DNA from: Neostapfia colusana
Lineage: Eukaryota > Streptophyta > Magnoliopsida > Poales > Poaceae
Assembly: GCA_030760725.1 (NCBI GenBank)
Contig: JASWHV010000019.1
Location: 35,281,944-35,345,943, forward strand
Direction: 5' to 3'
Length of the DNA stretch: 64,000 bases
The notes beneath the pieces were generated by a model. The model searched no databases. It had not been told where the DNA came from and saw nothing but the letters and a program-made list of their open reading frames with translations. This document shows, piece after piece, positions 36,546 to 47,893 of this stretch. Within the stretch, counting starts at the first letter, position 1, and the number at the start of each line of letters is the position of its first letter. A program made the translations under genes and the position numbers.

Positions 36546-37598
36546 TCAAAGCATAGCACGCAAGAAAACACGATTTGAGACATAACAAGCGGTTGCAATT
36601 GCATCAGCCCAAAATTTCCTAGGAGTTTGATATTCATCAAGCATAGTCCTAGCCATCTCAACTAAGGTCCTGTTCTTTCTTTCTACGACACCATTTTGTT
36701 GTGGTACATAGGGTGAAGAGTATTCATGATCTATTCCATTTTCAGCGCAAAAGTGATCAAAGGATTGGTTTTTAAATTCAGTTCCGTTATCACTTCTAAT
36801 TGCTTTTAATGATCCTAGGTGATCAATAGATAATCTAAGAAATAAAGTTCTAAAATGACTAAAAGCTTCATTCTTAGATGCCATAAAATAAACCCAAGAA
36901 TATCTGGAATAATCATCAACAATCACAAGCACATACCATTTACCTCCGAAGGATTGAACACGTGCCGGACCTACTGTGTCAAGATGTAAAAGTTGTCCCG
37001 GTTCAGCTGTCATGGTCATTGTGAGAGGAGCATGTGAACCTGCAACAAACTTAGCATGTCTACAAGAAAAGCACACAATATCATTGTCCTTTTTAAGCTT
37101 CGGCAGCCCACCTATGCGATCGAGAGCACTAACACGAGTGAGATGATCAAAGCCTATGTGACCAAGTCTACGATGCCAAAAATATAGATACTTTGTATCA
37201 TTAGCAACTAGACACCGATGCTTAGAAGTTGACAAATCAAAATCAGCTTTAAAAACTCTTTCAAACCTAGACATGTTAAACAAAAGCTCACCTTTTGAAT
37301 CTACAACCTTGCAGCAATTTTTACCAAAGCTAACCTCTAGATTTTCATCTAGCAATTGTGAAACCGAAAGCAAGTTGTATTTCAAATTTTTAACAAGTGC
37401 CACATCTTTCAAAGTGTAGAGCTTGTTTACTCTAACCGAACCTTTAGCAATTATGGGAGTAGAAGAGTTATCGGCGAAAGTAACATTTTCTACACGTGAC
37501 ACAAAAGAGAGAGAGGAGAACCATTCTTTGTTACCGGTCATGTGGCGTGAGCAACCTGAATCCACAATCCAAATGTTCTCCTTCCTCAAACGTGAAAC
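36546..37598 (-). CDS. pol: C2 Pol, first part: protease and integrase (ends at a nonsense codon)
   Basis: Follows the in-frame UAG at the end of gag. Counting from RKENIW, the protease active site is DSG at residues 10-12 (WIVDSGCSRHMTG). The gag-pre-integrase/zinc-finger region has H139, H144, C173 and C176. The integrase core has D204 (HLDTVGP), D267 (RSDNGTEF) and E303 (VVERKN) with a 35-residue gap. At 36546-36548 a Gly codon has become TGA (after VFLRAML), 125 bases before the RT part resumes in the same frame. Without that change pol would be 1060 codons, normal for the lineage. There is no ATG at its start, which fits expression as a Gag-Pol fusion. Confidence 0.92.
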   Translation of the reverse strand, partial: VSRLRKENIWIVDSGCSRHMTGNKEWFSSLSFVSRVENVTFADNSSTPIIAKGSVRVNKLYTLKDVALVKNLKYNLLSVSQLLDENLEVSFGKNCCKVVDSKGELLFNMSRFERVFKADFDLSTSKHRCLVANDTKYLYFWHRRLGHIGFDHLTRVSALDRIGGLPKLKKDNDIVCFSCRHAKFVAGSHAPLTMTMTAEPGQLLHLDTVGPARVQSFGGKWYVLVIVDDYSRYSWVYFMASKNEAFSHFRTLFLRLSIDHLGSLKAIRSDNGTEFKNQSFDHFCAENGIDHEYSSPYVPQQNGVVERKNRTLVEMARTMLDEYQTPRKFWADAIATACYVSNRVFLRAML

Positions 37599-37601
37599 CT
37601 A
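37599..37601 (-). other. UAG between gag and pol in C2
   Basis: YCAAV, UAG, then VSRLRKENIW in the same frame. The same position and codon occur in C1, followed by G in both (UAGG). Candidate readthrough stop. Confidence 0.6.
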
Positions 37602-39861
37602 CACAGCAGCACAATACGTCGATGACTCAATACTGGGGTTAGTTAAAAGACTTTTAGGAATCCAGTACTGAGTCACATGACGTCCAGCAGGAATAACACG
37701 CGAAATCTGAGAAGGTACAGCAGGTTTATGAGCCAAACATCGAAAATTTTTGTTCCCATCTACTGACTTAGAAGATGTGTTATATGTAGCACAAAAAACA
37801 GTAGGTCCGGGAGCAAGTTTTTGACTCATTACAGCAGGTTGCAAGCTCCGAACATTCGGTCTAGCAGATTTTGCTTGGTTGTTATGTGATCTAGCAAGTA
37901 TTCTTTGTTTCTTATCGTGTTTAGCTAGTCTATAACAAAAATCCATGACATGACCATCTCTACCACAGTAGGTACAATGAAAAATAACCTTATTATCATG
38001 TCTAGATGAGCAAGCAACACGTTTATTAGAACCCGAATGGGACAGTACTCCTGCAGATTTGAAAATCAGCTCTTTTTGTCTAGGAGCTGTTTGAATCAAA
38101 CCGCTTCCTAATGACTTTACAACATTAGGTGGGTGTGCCTTAGCATGAGCATGAGAATTAAAACCTAAACCAGTTTTATCATTACAAGACTTGGAAGAAT
38201 TCAGCAGCAAGTTTAGGTTCTTATTTGCATTAGAAAACCGATCTAGTGTCCTATGCATGTCATCAAGTTTATTGGACAGATCAAAGCAGTTTTCACATGA
38301 AGTTTTTCCTTTCAGTTTGCAATTTGAATAATATTTAACTTCATGCACACGTAAAGCACTGTTCAAAATAGAAATCTCATTCATAGCATCATTTAGTTTC
38401 TTATTCAGATCATCACATCAAGAACAATGCAAATCAATTGTAGAACAACAAGCATCTTTCAAATTTTTATCATTAAGTGCAGCAAGCTCTTTGTTCTTTT
38501 CAATTTTAAGTTCAAGTTTATCAAGTGTAGATGCGTGTGCACTTCTTAAAGAGGATAATTGTTCATAAATCAAATCACATGAGGAACAAGAATCATCACT
38601 AGGAATCAAAGTTTTTAAATGATTAATTTCAGATTCTAGTGATTTAATTTTAACAGCATTGTTCCTAAGTTTTTTATCCTTTTTCTTTAATATAACAGTG
38701 GCACGAGAAATAGCATCACACATTTCTTCGCAAGTGGGACATACCTCTTCATCATCGCTGTTGTGTTCTGCCTCCTCGGAGCATGAACTTGACTTGCTCG
38801 CCATGCAGCACATATTTGCCATAGCTTCTTCATCTTCATCACTACCGGTGTCCACATCATTTGAGACGAAATCTTGAAGTGCAGAGATCATACTATGCAC
38901 TATGTTGCGCATTGATAAATCTTTATTATTCTTATTCTTTGCAAACGATTTATTCGGCCTTGTTTGCTTTTCTTCACGTGAAGTCAGACCTGAAAGGTTA
39001 GGGCACTCCGTACGAAAATATCCTGTCTTACCACATTCAAAACATCGTTGAGGTCCGGAGCTTCCTCTCCTTCTAGTTCTCACATTTTTGCAATGCTTTT
39101 GAGAACCGAGTAGAGATGAGTGCAAGCTCCTCCTCTGGAAACTCTTCAATCTGTTCAAGTGTTAGAGAGGACAGCAAAGAGAGTGCACCACTAGATGATG
39201 ATTGACTAGAACTAGACATGTCACGTTGCGAAACAAATGCAATAGACTTGTTGGGGTTTTTACGTGAGATGATGTCAATTTCATGAGTTTTCAATTTAGA
39301 ATAAAGCACGTCTAAAGTAAGAGAACTCATGACAGTAGATTCACGAATAGATGTAACTTTCATCTCCCAAATTGACATATCTAATGCTCCTAACAATTGT
39401 CTAGCATTTTCAGCATCTGAAAAGTTAACATTGACACTTTGCAAGTTGCAGAGAATTTTATTAAAGCGAGCAAAAAGGTCATCAATTGACTCACCGGGTT
39501 GCATCTCAAAACGCATGTATTCTTTCTTGAACATATCTTGCCTTACCTCCTTGATTGTATTGGATCCTTCATGGTAGTCACAAAGAGCTTTCCAAACATC
39601 ATATGCAGATCGGAGGTGTGCAACACGGTCGAAGTCGCTTTGAGTCAATCCTTGGATGATCAAGTTGCGAGCCTTGTTGTTGTTGTCAACATCTCTCATG
39701 TTCGCAGCCGTAACTTGATCATTGGGTGGTACATCGAAGTTCCGGTAGACCTTTTCCCATATGGCGAAGCCTTGCGCCTGTATGTAGGCCTCTATCCGCG
39801 CCTTCCAAACCTGAAAATCGATGCCATTGAACACACAAGGTTTTGCGGAGTACTTCTCCAT
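37599..39861 (-). pseudogene. gag: C2 gag: one frameshift, one nonsense codon
   Basis: Start ATG at 39861 (MEKYSAKPCVFNGIDFQVWK), 61 bases inside the LTR edge. The first 250 codons give the Copia gag domain. At about 39085 there are five A residues where C1 has four, and the frame shifts; it continues at about 39090-38418 with CCHC CFECGKTGYFRTEC and an acidic segment. TGA at 38418-38420 replaces a Thr codon of C1 (HCSTCDD). The remainder (38384-37599) has a Lys-rich coiled coil and a second zinc knuckle CTYCGRDGHVMDFC. The span is one base over 754 codons, as expected for a single inserted base. It ends in UAG, directly in frame with protease. Confidence 0.9.
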
Positions 39862-39908
39862 GATGGTTAGTCAAAACACGTGCAAATCACAAAGATTAGA
39901 GCACCGTG

Positions 39909-39920
39909 GCTCTGATGCCA
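39909..39920 (-). other. C2 primer binding site
   Basis: TGGCATCAGAGC on the minus strand, two bases from the LTR. It differs from TGGTATCAGAGC by one T to C change. Confidence 0.85.
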
Positions 39921-39922
39921 AT

Positions 39923-41545
39923 TGTAGGATCGAAGAGCACGTGAAAAGCTACCAGAAGGCGGTGAATGGTAGATTAAAAGTTTTCGCAGCGGAAACAACA
40001 AAAACCCCTCAGCAAAAAATCAATCGGTTAAAGAAACCATGTGTGCAAGTGTTTTCAAATGTGTTCAACCGTGACAAATCAAGTAGAGAGGTATAGAATC
40101 AAGTCACGGATCTAATACAACAAGAATCACTTGAAAACACGAAGTAAAACTTGAGATACGATCAAAACATTAAACGAAGATCAATCTGTTCTACCCGATA
40201 TAAAACAGATCTGCAACGCTGCAAAGAAACTCGTGTATCTCAAAAACTACAGATCCGAAGCTCGTGAAAATTTCACAGATGATATATAATTGAGTTGTAA
40301 AGACAACCCAAAAAGAATCACGTCAATCGGATCTGTAAAACTCTAGTTATGAACGAAACACCGAAGCAACGTCGGTCTGTCCAGAAACTCGGCGAGAAAG
40401 ACTTGACGAAAAACAAGTCGGACGAACAAGGCACAAAAGCTCCTCGAAACTATGAACTTTATTCAATAGAAACACAATAGGAACAGCCCAAAGTCGTGCA
40501 CCACGAGCTCTGGCCTCCCTTGCTTATATAACCAGCTCTATGGCCAATCCAATTCAAACTAGGACTCCTACTCCTACTTGGATTCAAACTGTAACTTTCC
40601 AATACTGCTCAAGACTCTTGTATACGGAGATAGAAGCAATCTTAAGACTTCCAAACACCTTAGGAACGTCCCAAACATTCCTAAAACAACTCAAATTCGT
40701 GACCCACACAAAATCCTATCATAACCAACTCAAAACATTTCATATTTGAGTCAAACACGACTCAGCCGCAGCCTGAGTCCATAACCTAGTCGGTTGGACC
40801 TTTCCAACCAATTCTTTACGTCCACTTCTCTTCATCACGCCATGGAACAATGTTGCCACATCCATGCACTCCTTGCACACGTGAAAGCACCTTCCAACGA
40901 CGTACACGCAACCTTCATATGCACTGCCCTTGATCCAAACATGCTGTGCGACCTCCCGATCAACTCAACCACAGCTCCTCCAGAACTTGGTTGTTGGAAC
41001 CTCATCTCCTCCCTGAGACTAGTCCAAGGATCCCGTCACCAGCCATGTCTTGAACTCAAGCAACACCTGCACATGAATAAACAACCAATTCTTCCGAGCA
41101 CAAGTCCTCGACTTGACTCACGTTAGTTCGAAAACCAAAACACCTTACATGAGCACGTCACATAAGCATGTTGCAAACCATATCAAATGATAACAGCCAT
41201 AAACACCAAAACACACCAAAAACATAGCAAATTAATACCAAGCAAACCTTCCCATAAAGCAAGTTTGAAACATTGTGAGTTAAAAGCAAAAACAAGACGC
41301 TGCAGTTCTACGAGTTGAACTTCACGGGAGCTCCCTAAAAACAAGCTCCGGACCTCACAGAAGCTCTCCGGACCTTGCAGGAGCTCTCCGGACCTTGCGT
41401 CGGACCTTGCCAACACTTGGCGGACCTAACAAAGAACTTGTCGGACCTTGCCACAGAAGAATGTTTTGGCAATATTCAAAACTTTGAATGTTAATGCTAA
41501 CTTTTATCCTAATTGCCAATGTATTCAGCACACATAGGTCTCACA
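39923..41545 (-). repeat. C2 5' LTR
   Basis: Right LTR, 1623 bases. It should drive C2 transcription: TTATATAAGCAAGG on the minus strand has TATA at 40524-40531, and AATAAA (minus) is at 40458-40463. CCGGAC-type repeats lie at about 41328-41452, and AGCGGAA is at 39988-39994. Confidence 0.95.
40524..40531 (-). promoter_or_regulatory. TATA box of C2 5' LTR
   Basis: TTATATAA with the same flanks as in C1. Transcription would run leftwards, starting about 30 bases on. Confidence 0.75.
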
Positions 41546-41550
41546 TTATA
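41546..41550. repeat. C2 target site duplication, right copy
   Basis: TTATA, identical to 31803-31807. Confidence 0.95.
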
Positions 41551-41581
41551 AGGTGAAAACGAGAGAGAGGACGGTGGAAAA

Positions 41582-42371
41582 TTACCGGATATGCGACGTG
41601 AAAAAGTCGGGGTAGTTAGCGCGAAGAAATTCTTCGCTCTCCCATGTCGCTTCGTCCACAGAGTGATTACTCCATAGAACTTTGTAGAACCACAACGTGC
41701 GGTTGCGTGTGGTTCAGGCCCTTTCGTCAAGGATCTGAACCGGTTCCTCCCAATAGGTGAGATCCGGTTGCAGTTCTTCAATGTCCTCCAGCTGAATGGT
41801 AGTAGATAGCTTGAGACACTTCCTCAGCTGGGAAATGTGAAAGACGTCGTGCACACCGGAAAATGCTTCCGGTAATTTCAGCAGGTATGCTACCGATCCA
41901 CATCTTTCTGTAATCTGAAATGGACCGATGAATCGGGGTGCCAACTTTCCTTTCACCCCGAATCTGTTTACACCCTTCATTGGAGACACACGTAGATATA
42001 CGTGATCCCCGACTTCGAATTGTAATGGGCATCTTCTCCGGTCCGCTTACTGTTTCTGACGGGATTGGGCGGCTTTTAGGTTCGCTTGAATCAGTCGAAC
42101 CTTTTCTTCCGTGTTGTTGACAAGGTCAGTCCCGAAGGTAACCCTTTCGCCAGACTCACACCAGTTCAACGGTGTGCGGCATTTTCTTCCATATAGCGCC
42201 TCGTAGGGCACCATCTTTATGCTGGCTTGGTACTCATTGTTGTACGAGAACTCGGCTAACGGCAAGTGATCATCCCAATTCTTGCCGTGGTTGATAGCGC
42301 AAGCTCGTGGCATGTCTTCTAGGATCTGATTTACCCGCTCGGTTTGTCCATCCGTCTGCGGGTGGTATGCT
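41582..42371 (-). pseudogene. pol: G2 integrase C-terminus and chromodomain, cut by G1
   Basis: On the minus strand it starts at [15 protein letters not shown], so it has the catalytic Glu of integrase but not the two Asp residues, which lie beyond G1 and outside the window. A Tyr codon has become TAA (about 42050) after [17 protein letters not shown] is kept, and TGA replaces an Arg codon (CGA) near 41714 before [17 protein letters not shown] of the chromodomain. The natural stop TAA is at 41582. The right edge is the 5' LTR of G1, inserted in GGTGGTATGCT. Confidence 0.9.
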
Positions 42372-45235
42372 TGTAAGGGCCTCAGTTTTTGACACATATT
42401 TGAAGTGTTCATCACCATACACACACACCTCATTTGAGGAAAGTTGATGAACACAAATGAAGAGCAAGTAACCACCATCAACATGCTCATTTGAGAACAA
42501 ACTCACATATTGCAAAAGTGTTATTTCCCACATGTGATATAGGTGGGCTGGACATATGAAAACTCCTACACATTGCTAAGGATGTCCATGCCAAGTTTCA
42601 CCCAAATTCAAAACCTTTTTGAGGTCATTTTGGTATAGTTAGAAAGAGGTCAGTTTGAAACCATATTCAAATTCAAACTGTTTTTATCCTATGAATTTAA
42701 AAATGGGAGGCATATTCTTATTCAGCACATTTTTGTGAGCTCACACACCAATTTTCACTCCATTTGGAGTTGATCTTGACATGAGCTAAGTGGGGCAAAA
42801 TTCAAACTTTATTTGAATTCAAAACTGAACTTGTGCTGAAATTCATTCAAACCAAAGCCAATTTGAATTCTAATCAATTCAAATGGCTCATGGGTAAATA
42901 ATTTGAATCACCAGGGGTATTATGGGGCTCACTGTCTAAAACAGTGATTAGGAGTAAAATTCAGAGGTTAAAACCCCGGGTGGGACCCACATGTCATAGA
43001 GAGAAGGAGGCAAAACTTGCACATAAATTCACAGCCTCGGTGGGAAATTCCACCGAGCAGCTGTCGGCTGTGCCACCGAGCAGCCACCGGTGCCACCAGC
43101 TGCTTCCCCTCTACGCGTGCTGGCGCCCAGGGCGGCTTGCTCGCGCCCCCACGCGACCGGCACCGCCTCAGCCAAGCAGGAGTCGGCCGGCCTTATCTCC
43201 TCGCATGCAAACCGAGCAGCGGCATTGTTTCTCGCCGCAGCTCTCTGCTCAATCGGGAAAACCAGCAAAACAATCTCCTCCTTTGTTCCTGAGCTGCTAG
43301 ACAGCAACCTGAGGTCGCACTCCACCTCCCCAACGCCAGAAACCCCGAGCTCCAACCTCCTTTGCCCGAAAACGATCGCCACCGCGGCGACCTAGCCTCA
43401 GCCGAGAGTCAGGCGCCCGTGAAGAACGTTCCACAGGCATTTTCACGGTCCAGCAAGAGAGGCAACAGGAGCGCGCGACCACCATGCTGCTCTCCTCCAA
43501 GTTTGGAAGCAAACCGTGAAGAATCCACAGAGAATTTCCAATTTTTGCTCCGGCGACCGTAAACCGAGCTTCCGGTATGGATTCTTCAAATTCTCGCTCT
43601 ATGATCTTTCGGTGGTTATCAAATCTTGCACATAGACGCTGGACTAGCCGGCGATCAAGTTCTTTTCTGCATCTGTGGCGTGAAACTGTCTAGGAGTGAC
43701 CAATTTCGAGCTCGATCAAGGGCGGTCATGGCGGGCACGATCGGTCACACGGTGCCGACCGACTTGCCGCCATCCCTGAACCCTTTTGACACCTTGTCGA
43801 GCTTCCTAGAGGTACACTGATGCTGTAGGACCGTTTTTTCAAGGTGTTGGCGGGTTAGAACCCACGATCGACGGCGCCGAACCTCAACCGAGGCCGCGGC
43901 ATGTCGCCGGGCTATTTCCGGTCACCCCCAGCCCGACCTGACACCACCGACGCGTTCCTCGACGTTGACAACTCCGTGGAGGCGAGTTTCAGACCATGGG
44001 AGGTCCGGCAGCGGCGAGCCGGCGAGCTCCGGGTCAGCTCCGGCGAGGTTGGTGGCGCCGGCGCGAGAGAGCGGCGGGAGGAAGACGAAGCCGGCTGGCC
44101 CACGTGTCAGCGGCTGAAGAATTTAAATCGGGATCAGGTGTGGCCGGGACCGGCTGTGCTGGCACGCAAATACCCTGTGGACCTCAGTGTGCCGGACACT
44201 TCTGCGCTCAACACGTGTCCCCGCGGGCCCCCGCGAGTTTAAACTTTTTCCCCGATTTTCAGATTTCCTTCAAACTTCAAATCCTCATAACTTGAGCTAG
44301 AAATCTCCAAATCGAGTGAACCAAATTTTGTTGGATTCAGATATCTGAGCACTTTCCAGCAAATCAAGTTTGACTTCATGAAAACCCTTAATTCCCCAGA
44401 ATTAATTCCTCAACTTTTAAACTGTTGGGAATTTTAACGGGAGAATCATTTGGGGGAAAATCCTGAAATTTTGCTTGGGTGTTCACCAAAATATCCCTAA
44501 ACTACCATAAAAATTTCAGATCCATTTGAGCTCATTTGGTCCACCTAATGGTGTGATTAGTGAAACTGTTCCAGAGAAAATAGAAAATGTTCAGAAACAT
44601 TTTCAGAATTTCCTCTGAAATTGTTTAGCTCATATCTGTAGCTAGGAACCTTCAAATTAAGTTAGACCAACTCCATTATAACCCTCTGAAAATCTAGTTT
44701 TCAGAAAGTCATAGTTCATTTCATGAAAATCCTTAGAATACCCTAAAAGCCTTCAATTAAGGTCAAGTACATAATTAATTGTGGAGGGCTCAACCGAGCT
44801 TTGCTGCAACTAAAACTTGACCAAGTCTCTGTTTAGGTTGTAACCAAGCCACAGTAAAAGTTTCACAGTCATTGGGTCTGTCTAGTGAGAGTTATAGACT
44901 TCACAACTTCAAACTCAATACAAATGCATTTAAATTGATACATGTACCTCTTCTATCATGTAGTCGCTAAGGTCGAGGAGGAACCCGAAGTCCTATACTT
45001 CGTTACTCCGGAGGAACAGCTAGCCTACGACCAAGAGCAGCAAGGCAAGCTCCGGTTTGCATTAACCTTTTACACATTTTTATTTTTTTGAGCACCTCTT
45101 TGAATACTATTATTCTTTGCATTAGAGTCTTGTTTGAAAACCCAAATGCATAGCCAAGAAACCATGGGTTGGGTTTAGGATTGCAAACCCCGTTAGCTAC
45201 TGCCATACTAAGATAGTGTAGGATTAGGTACAAGT

Positions 45236-45457
45236 CGAGTAGTTGGAACTACTCGCGAGCATAGGCTAGAGGCACTCGACTCGGGTAGAGATAGCACATA
45301 ATACACATGGCAACAAAAATGAGACCGAGCGGAGAGTAAGGGCAGCAGGACTTTGGGGCCTGTGTGCTATAGCTCCGCTTGTGTCGATTGAGGACCGAGC
45401 CGTGTGCGGGCCTGTTGAACAAGCTAGAACAGTACCGAAGACCTACCGTCTATATGG
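45236..45457 (+). promoter_or_regulatory. Palindrome and TATATGG box in G1 first LTR
   Basis: CGAGTAGTTGGAACTACTCG at 45236-45255 is a perfect 9+9 inverted repeat. TATATGG at 45451-45457 lies about 200 bases further on. Candidate promoter, inferred from conservation across LTRs. Confidence 0.5.
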
Positions 45458-46331
45458 GAACCGGGAAACTGATGTAACTCGGGTAGCTGGGTGTTGAGGC
45501 ATAGCTGGTCGTTCAGAGGTTAGGTTGAGAGCGTGTAAATCGGGTGGGGGCACTGAGTTGCACATGCAAAGACCTCTTGCTCGGGACGATTGGACCGCTT
45601 CAACATTTGGCTAACGGGTGAAAGGTAGTTGCGTACGGCGTCCGTGATGGTTGTTGTAGGCAACATCGAGTACGGGCGTACGTGACGGGTTGTTCGGGTA
45701 ACCCTGCAGGTGTAAATCGACTATAATCGCCGTCCCTCCCGGTCAGTGAGTACCACTTGTTCACTGTACCATGACGTAGAAAGAACAGGCTAGTTGCATG
45801 TTAAAATGTTGCTCATTGAAAGATGGACTTGATTGTTAATGATTTGCTGTAGTATAGGGCTAACTAAAGTTCTTTTCAACTTTGGGAAAAGTACATGAGA
45901 GAAATACGTTTCTTGTTTGATTGCGGGTCTCTCATGTGCCTTAGCGTAAGGTTCTCCTCAACCTGCTGCTAAAACTTGAAGAAAGGTTCTACTAATTAGG
46001 CGAGTCCTTGCAAATGATTTTTACCTCATGTAACCCATCACCCCTCATGTAGAAGTTCCATGTTTAGGTGAGACGGGTCAGACTTGCTGAGCCTTCGTGC
46101 TCACTGCTTGTGTTTGAAGCTTTTTGCAAGGTTCTATGAGGAAGGGACTCTCGAAGAGGAGACGGAACCCCAGGAGGGGAACCCCGTCGAGTGGGAGTCG
46201 TGCACGCCGCAGAGTTAGTGTGCGTGTGTCCCGCGAGTGTAGACTGGACTTATTTTGCTGTAAACATGTTCATAAACTTGTTTATGTAATAAAATTTCGC
46301 TTTCGCTTTGTACCTTTGACGTGTGTTATCC

Positions 46332-46352
46332 GGTGTTGTGCAACGCAGCACC
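46332..46352 (+). other. Terminal hairpin of G1 first LTR
   Basis: GGTGTTG, TGCAACG loop, CAGCACC, with a G-T pair replacing a G-C pair. It lies between AATAAA and the LTR end. Confidence 0.6.
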
Positions 46353-46399
46353 CCTCAGCGTGATCCTGGCTCGACAAGACCGTTGGGGTCGTGTCAGTG

Positions 46400-46411
46400 T
46401 GGTATCAGAGC
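46400..46411 (+). other. G1 primer binding site, first unit
   Basis: TGGTATCAGAGC, three bases after the LTR. Exact match to the plant Met-tRNA site. Confidence 0.92.
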
Positions 46412-47893
46412 TCGCTTGAGGTTTAACGCACTAAAAAGGTCATCTTTTTCAAAAATCCAGTGAGGAACGAGTTTGTAGACCGTCTAAGGATGTTATTAGT
46501 GTATATAAAGTGGCATATGAACTTATTTGATTATGTCGGAAAATCGTGCATCTCGGAACGTTTATTTTTTGGGGGGTGCACGTAAGCGCTGTCCACCAGT
46601 GCGCACAAGCTGAAGGGTGGAGCCCCACGGGTGGCAGGTAACCCGACCTGCTTTGATATCCTCTGCAACTCTTCATTTCGTTTGGGGTATTCGAGCAACG
46701 TCTGTCCCTGGCGTGCGTGGTGCAACTTAGGAGACCCTGTCACGTGGTCTGAAACGTGAACACGTAACTCAAGGCGTGTTTGGCTTGAGAACATCCGGGC
46801 GAGTGATGACGGCCGGTTGTACTAACTGTATGGATTCCGGGCTCGGTGTGCAGCCGAGTCTGATGATTGTTTGAGTTTATGCAGGTAGCCTGACCACGAA
46901 ATGGTAGATGTGTAGCATCCGTGTGCGAGTGACGTTTAGTGCCACTGAATTAACGTAGCCGGCTAAGTCCGGTATAGGTTTTTCTTTGTGAGGACGTAGC
47001 ACCGACATAATCTGGTGACGCATCGACGTCACACCCCATTAAATGAACAACTTCATTTAAAACTTGAAGGTTTTGATATAAAGTAGTAAAACTTGATGTA
47101 ACTCCTTCCCTTGAACAGGATATTCAAAGTTAACAAGTTTTCAACTTATAGGTTGTTAAGGACAGAGTACTCTGGTTTCAGCTGAATTAGGGCTGAAGTT
47201 AATCAGAGGTTAGAGGTTGAGTTCTTTCGAGGTTAGGGTCATATGATACATTTCTGGAAATCTTTGGAAGAGCTTTACAACTCTTCTGTTGAGATCCAGA
47301 GGTGTTTCATCCCTTAATTACTCGAAAAATGCAGTAGAGTTGAAACTGTCCAGAAAACAGGACAGAGTAAAGACTCTCTGTAAACTCTCTGTAAATTGAG
47401 CATAACTTCTTGCATAAAAATCCAAAAATAGAAAATGAGATAGTTCTGGAAATCTTATGAGATGGGTTACAACTTTGTAACAGGAAGTTTTGTCAGATTG
47501 GGAGCAGAATTAACTGGAATTCTTGGATCAAACCAGTACCTAAAGCAGGGAGGTGCTGTCCAATTTTCTCCAGAAATTCTGTTAACTTTGACATCACATA
47601 ACTTTTGAACCAGGACAGATATTAGGCCAAGCAAATACTTTCTGCAAATCTATTGAAGTTAGCTTTAACTTTGATGGTGAGCTCCAGAATTGGTTTTGCC
47701 TTTAACATGGCCTAAATCAGGTTGAGATGGAAACTGGTCCGAGCTGTCATGCAGACAGCAGATCAGCAGTCAAATTTGTTTAAATTTGAACTGTATTTCC
47801 AAGTTTTGTGAGTTTAATAACATGTCTTATGTTATAACTCAATGGTTTAATATTTAATTAAATATTTTACATTTCTTAAATATATTTTTACAG
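46412..47893 (+). other. G1 leader, first unit, with candidate splice sites
   Basis: No credible ORF. Contains CAG/GTAGCC (exon end 46884) as a possible 5' splice site. It ends in a T-rich run and ...TATTTTTACAG directly before the ATG of the aORF (47894), a strong-looking 3' splice site. The second unit has the same sites at 58281 and 59289. Confidence 0.6.

Larger units (their letters stand above)
31808..41545 (-). mobile_element. Copia C2: complete Sirevirus-type element, minus strand
   Basis: A 9738-base element with two LTRs of exactly 1623 bases (31808-33430 and 39923-41545) and perfect TTATA target duplications (31803-31807 and 41546-41550). It is related to C1 but clearly distinct in LTR and gag. 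It contains primer binding site, gag, in-frame UAG, pol and polypurine tracts. It lies between the integrase gene and the 3' LTR of G2. Its damage is modest: gag has one frameshift and one stop, pol has one stop. No env-like ORF is seen. Confidence 0.96.
42372..46396 (+). repeat. G1 first LTR
   Basis: 4025 bases, TGTAAGGGCC to GGGGTCGTGTCA. It is 58 bases shorter than the middle LTR, mainly from a 52-base gap near 46220 (GTGTGTCCCGCGAG). It has a GC-rich core (about 42960-44230), the palindrome at 45236-45255, TATATGG at 45451-45457, CTTGCTGAG near 46083, AATAAA at 46288-46293 and the terminal hairpin. ORFs in the core (43029-43560) are not shared as proteins with the middle LTR. Confidence 0.94.

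Noticed and set aside
46881..46890. AG/GT at GCAGGTAGCC as a recursive (zero-length exon) splice site
   Set aside because: The upstream pyrimidine tract is poor, so I treat it only as a candidate donor.
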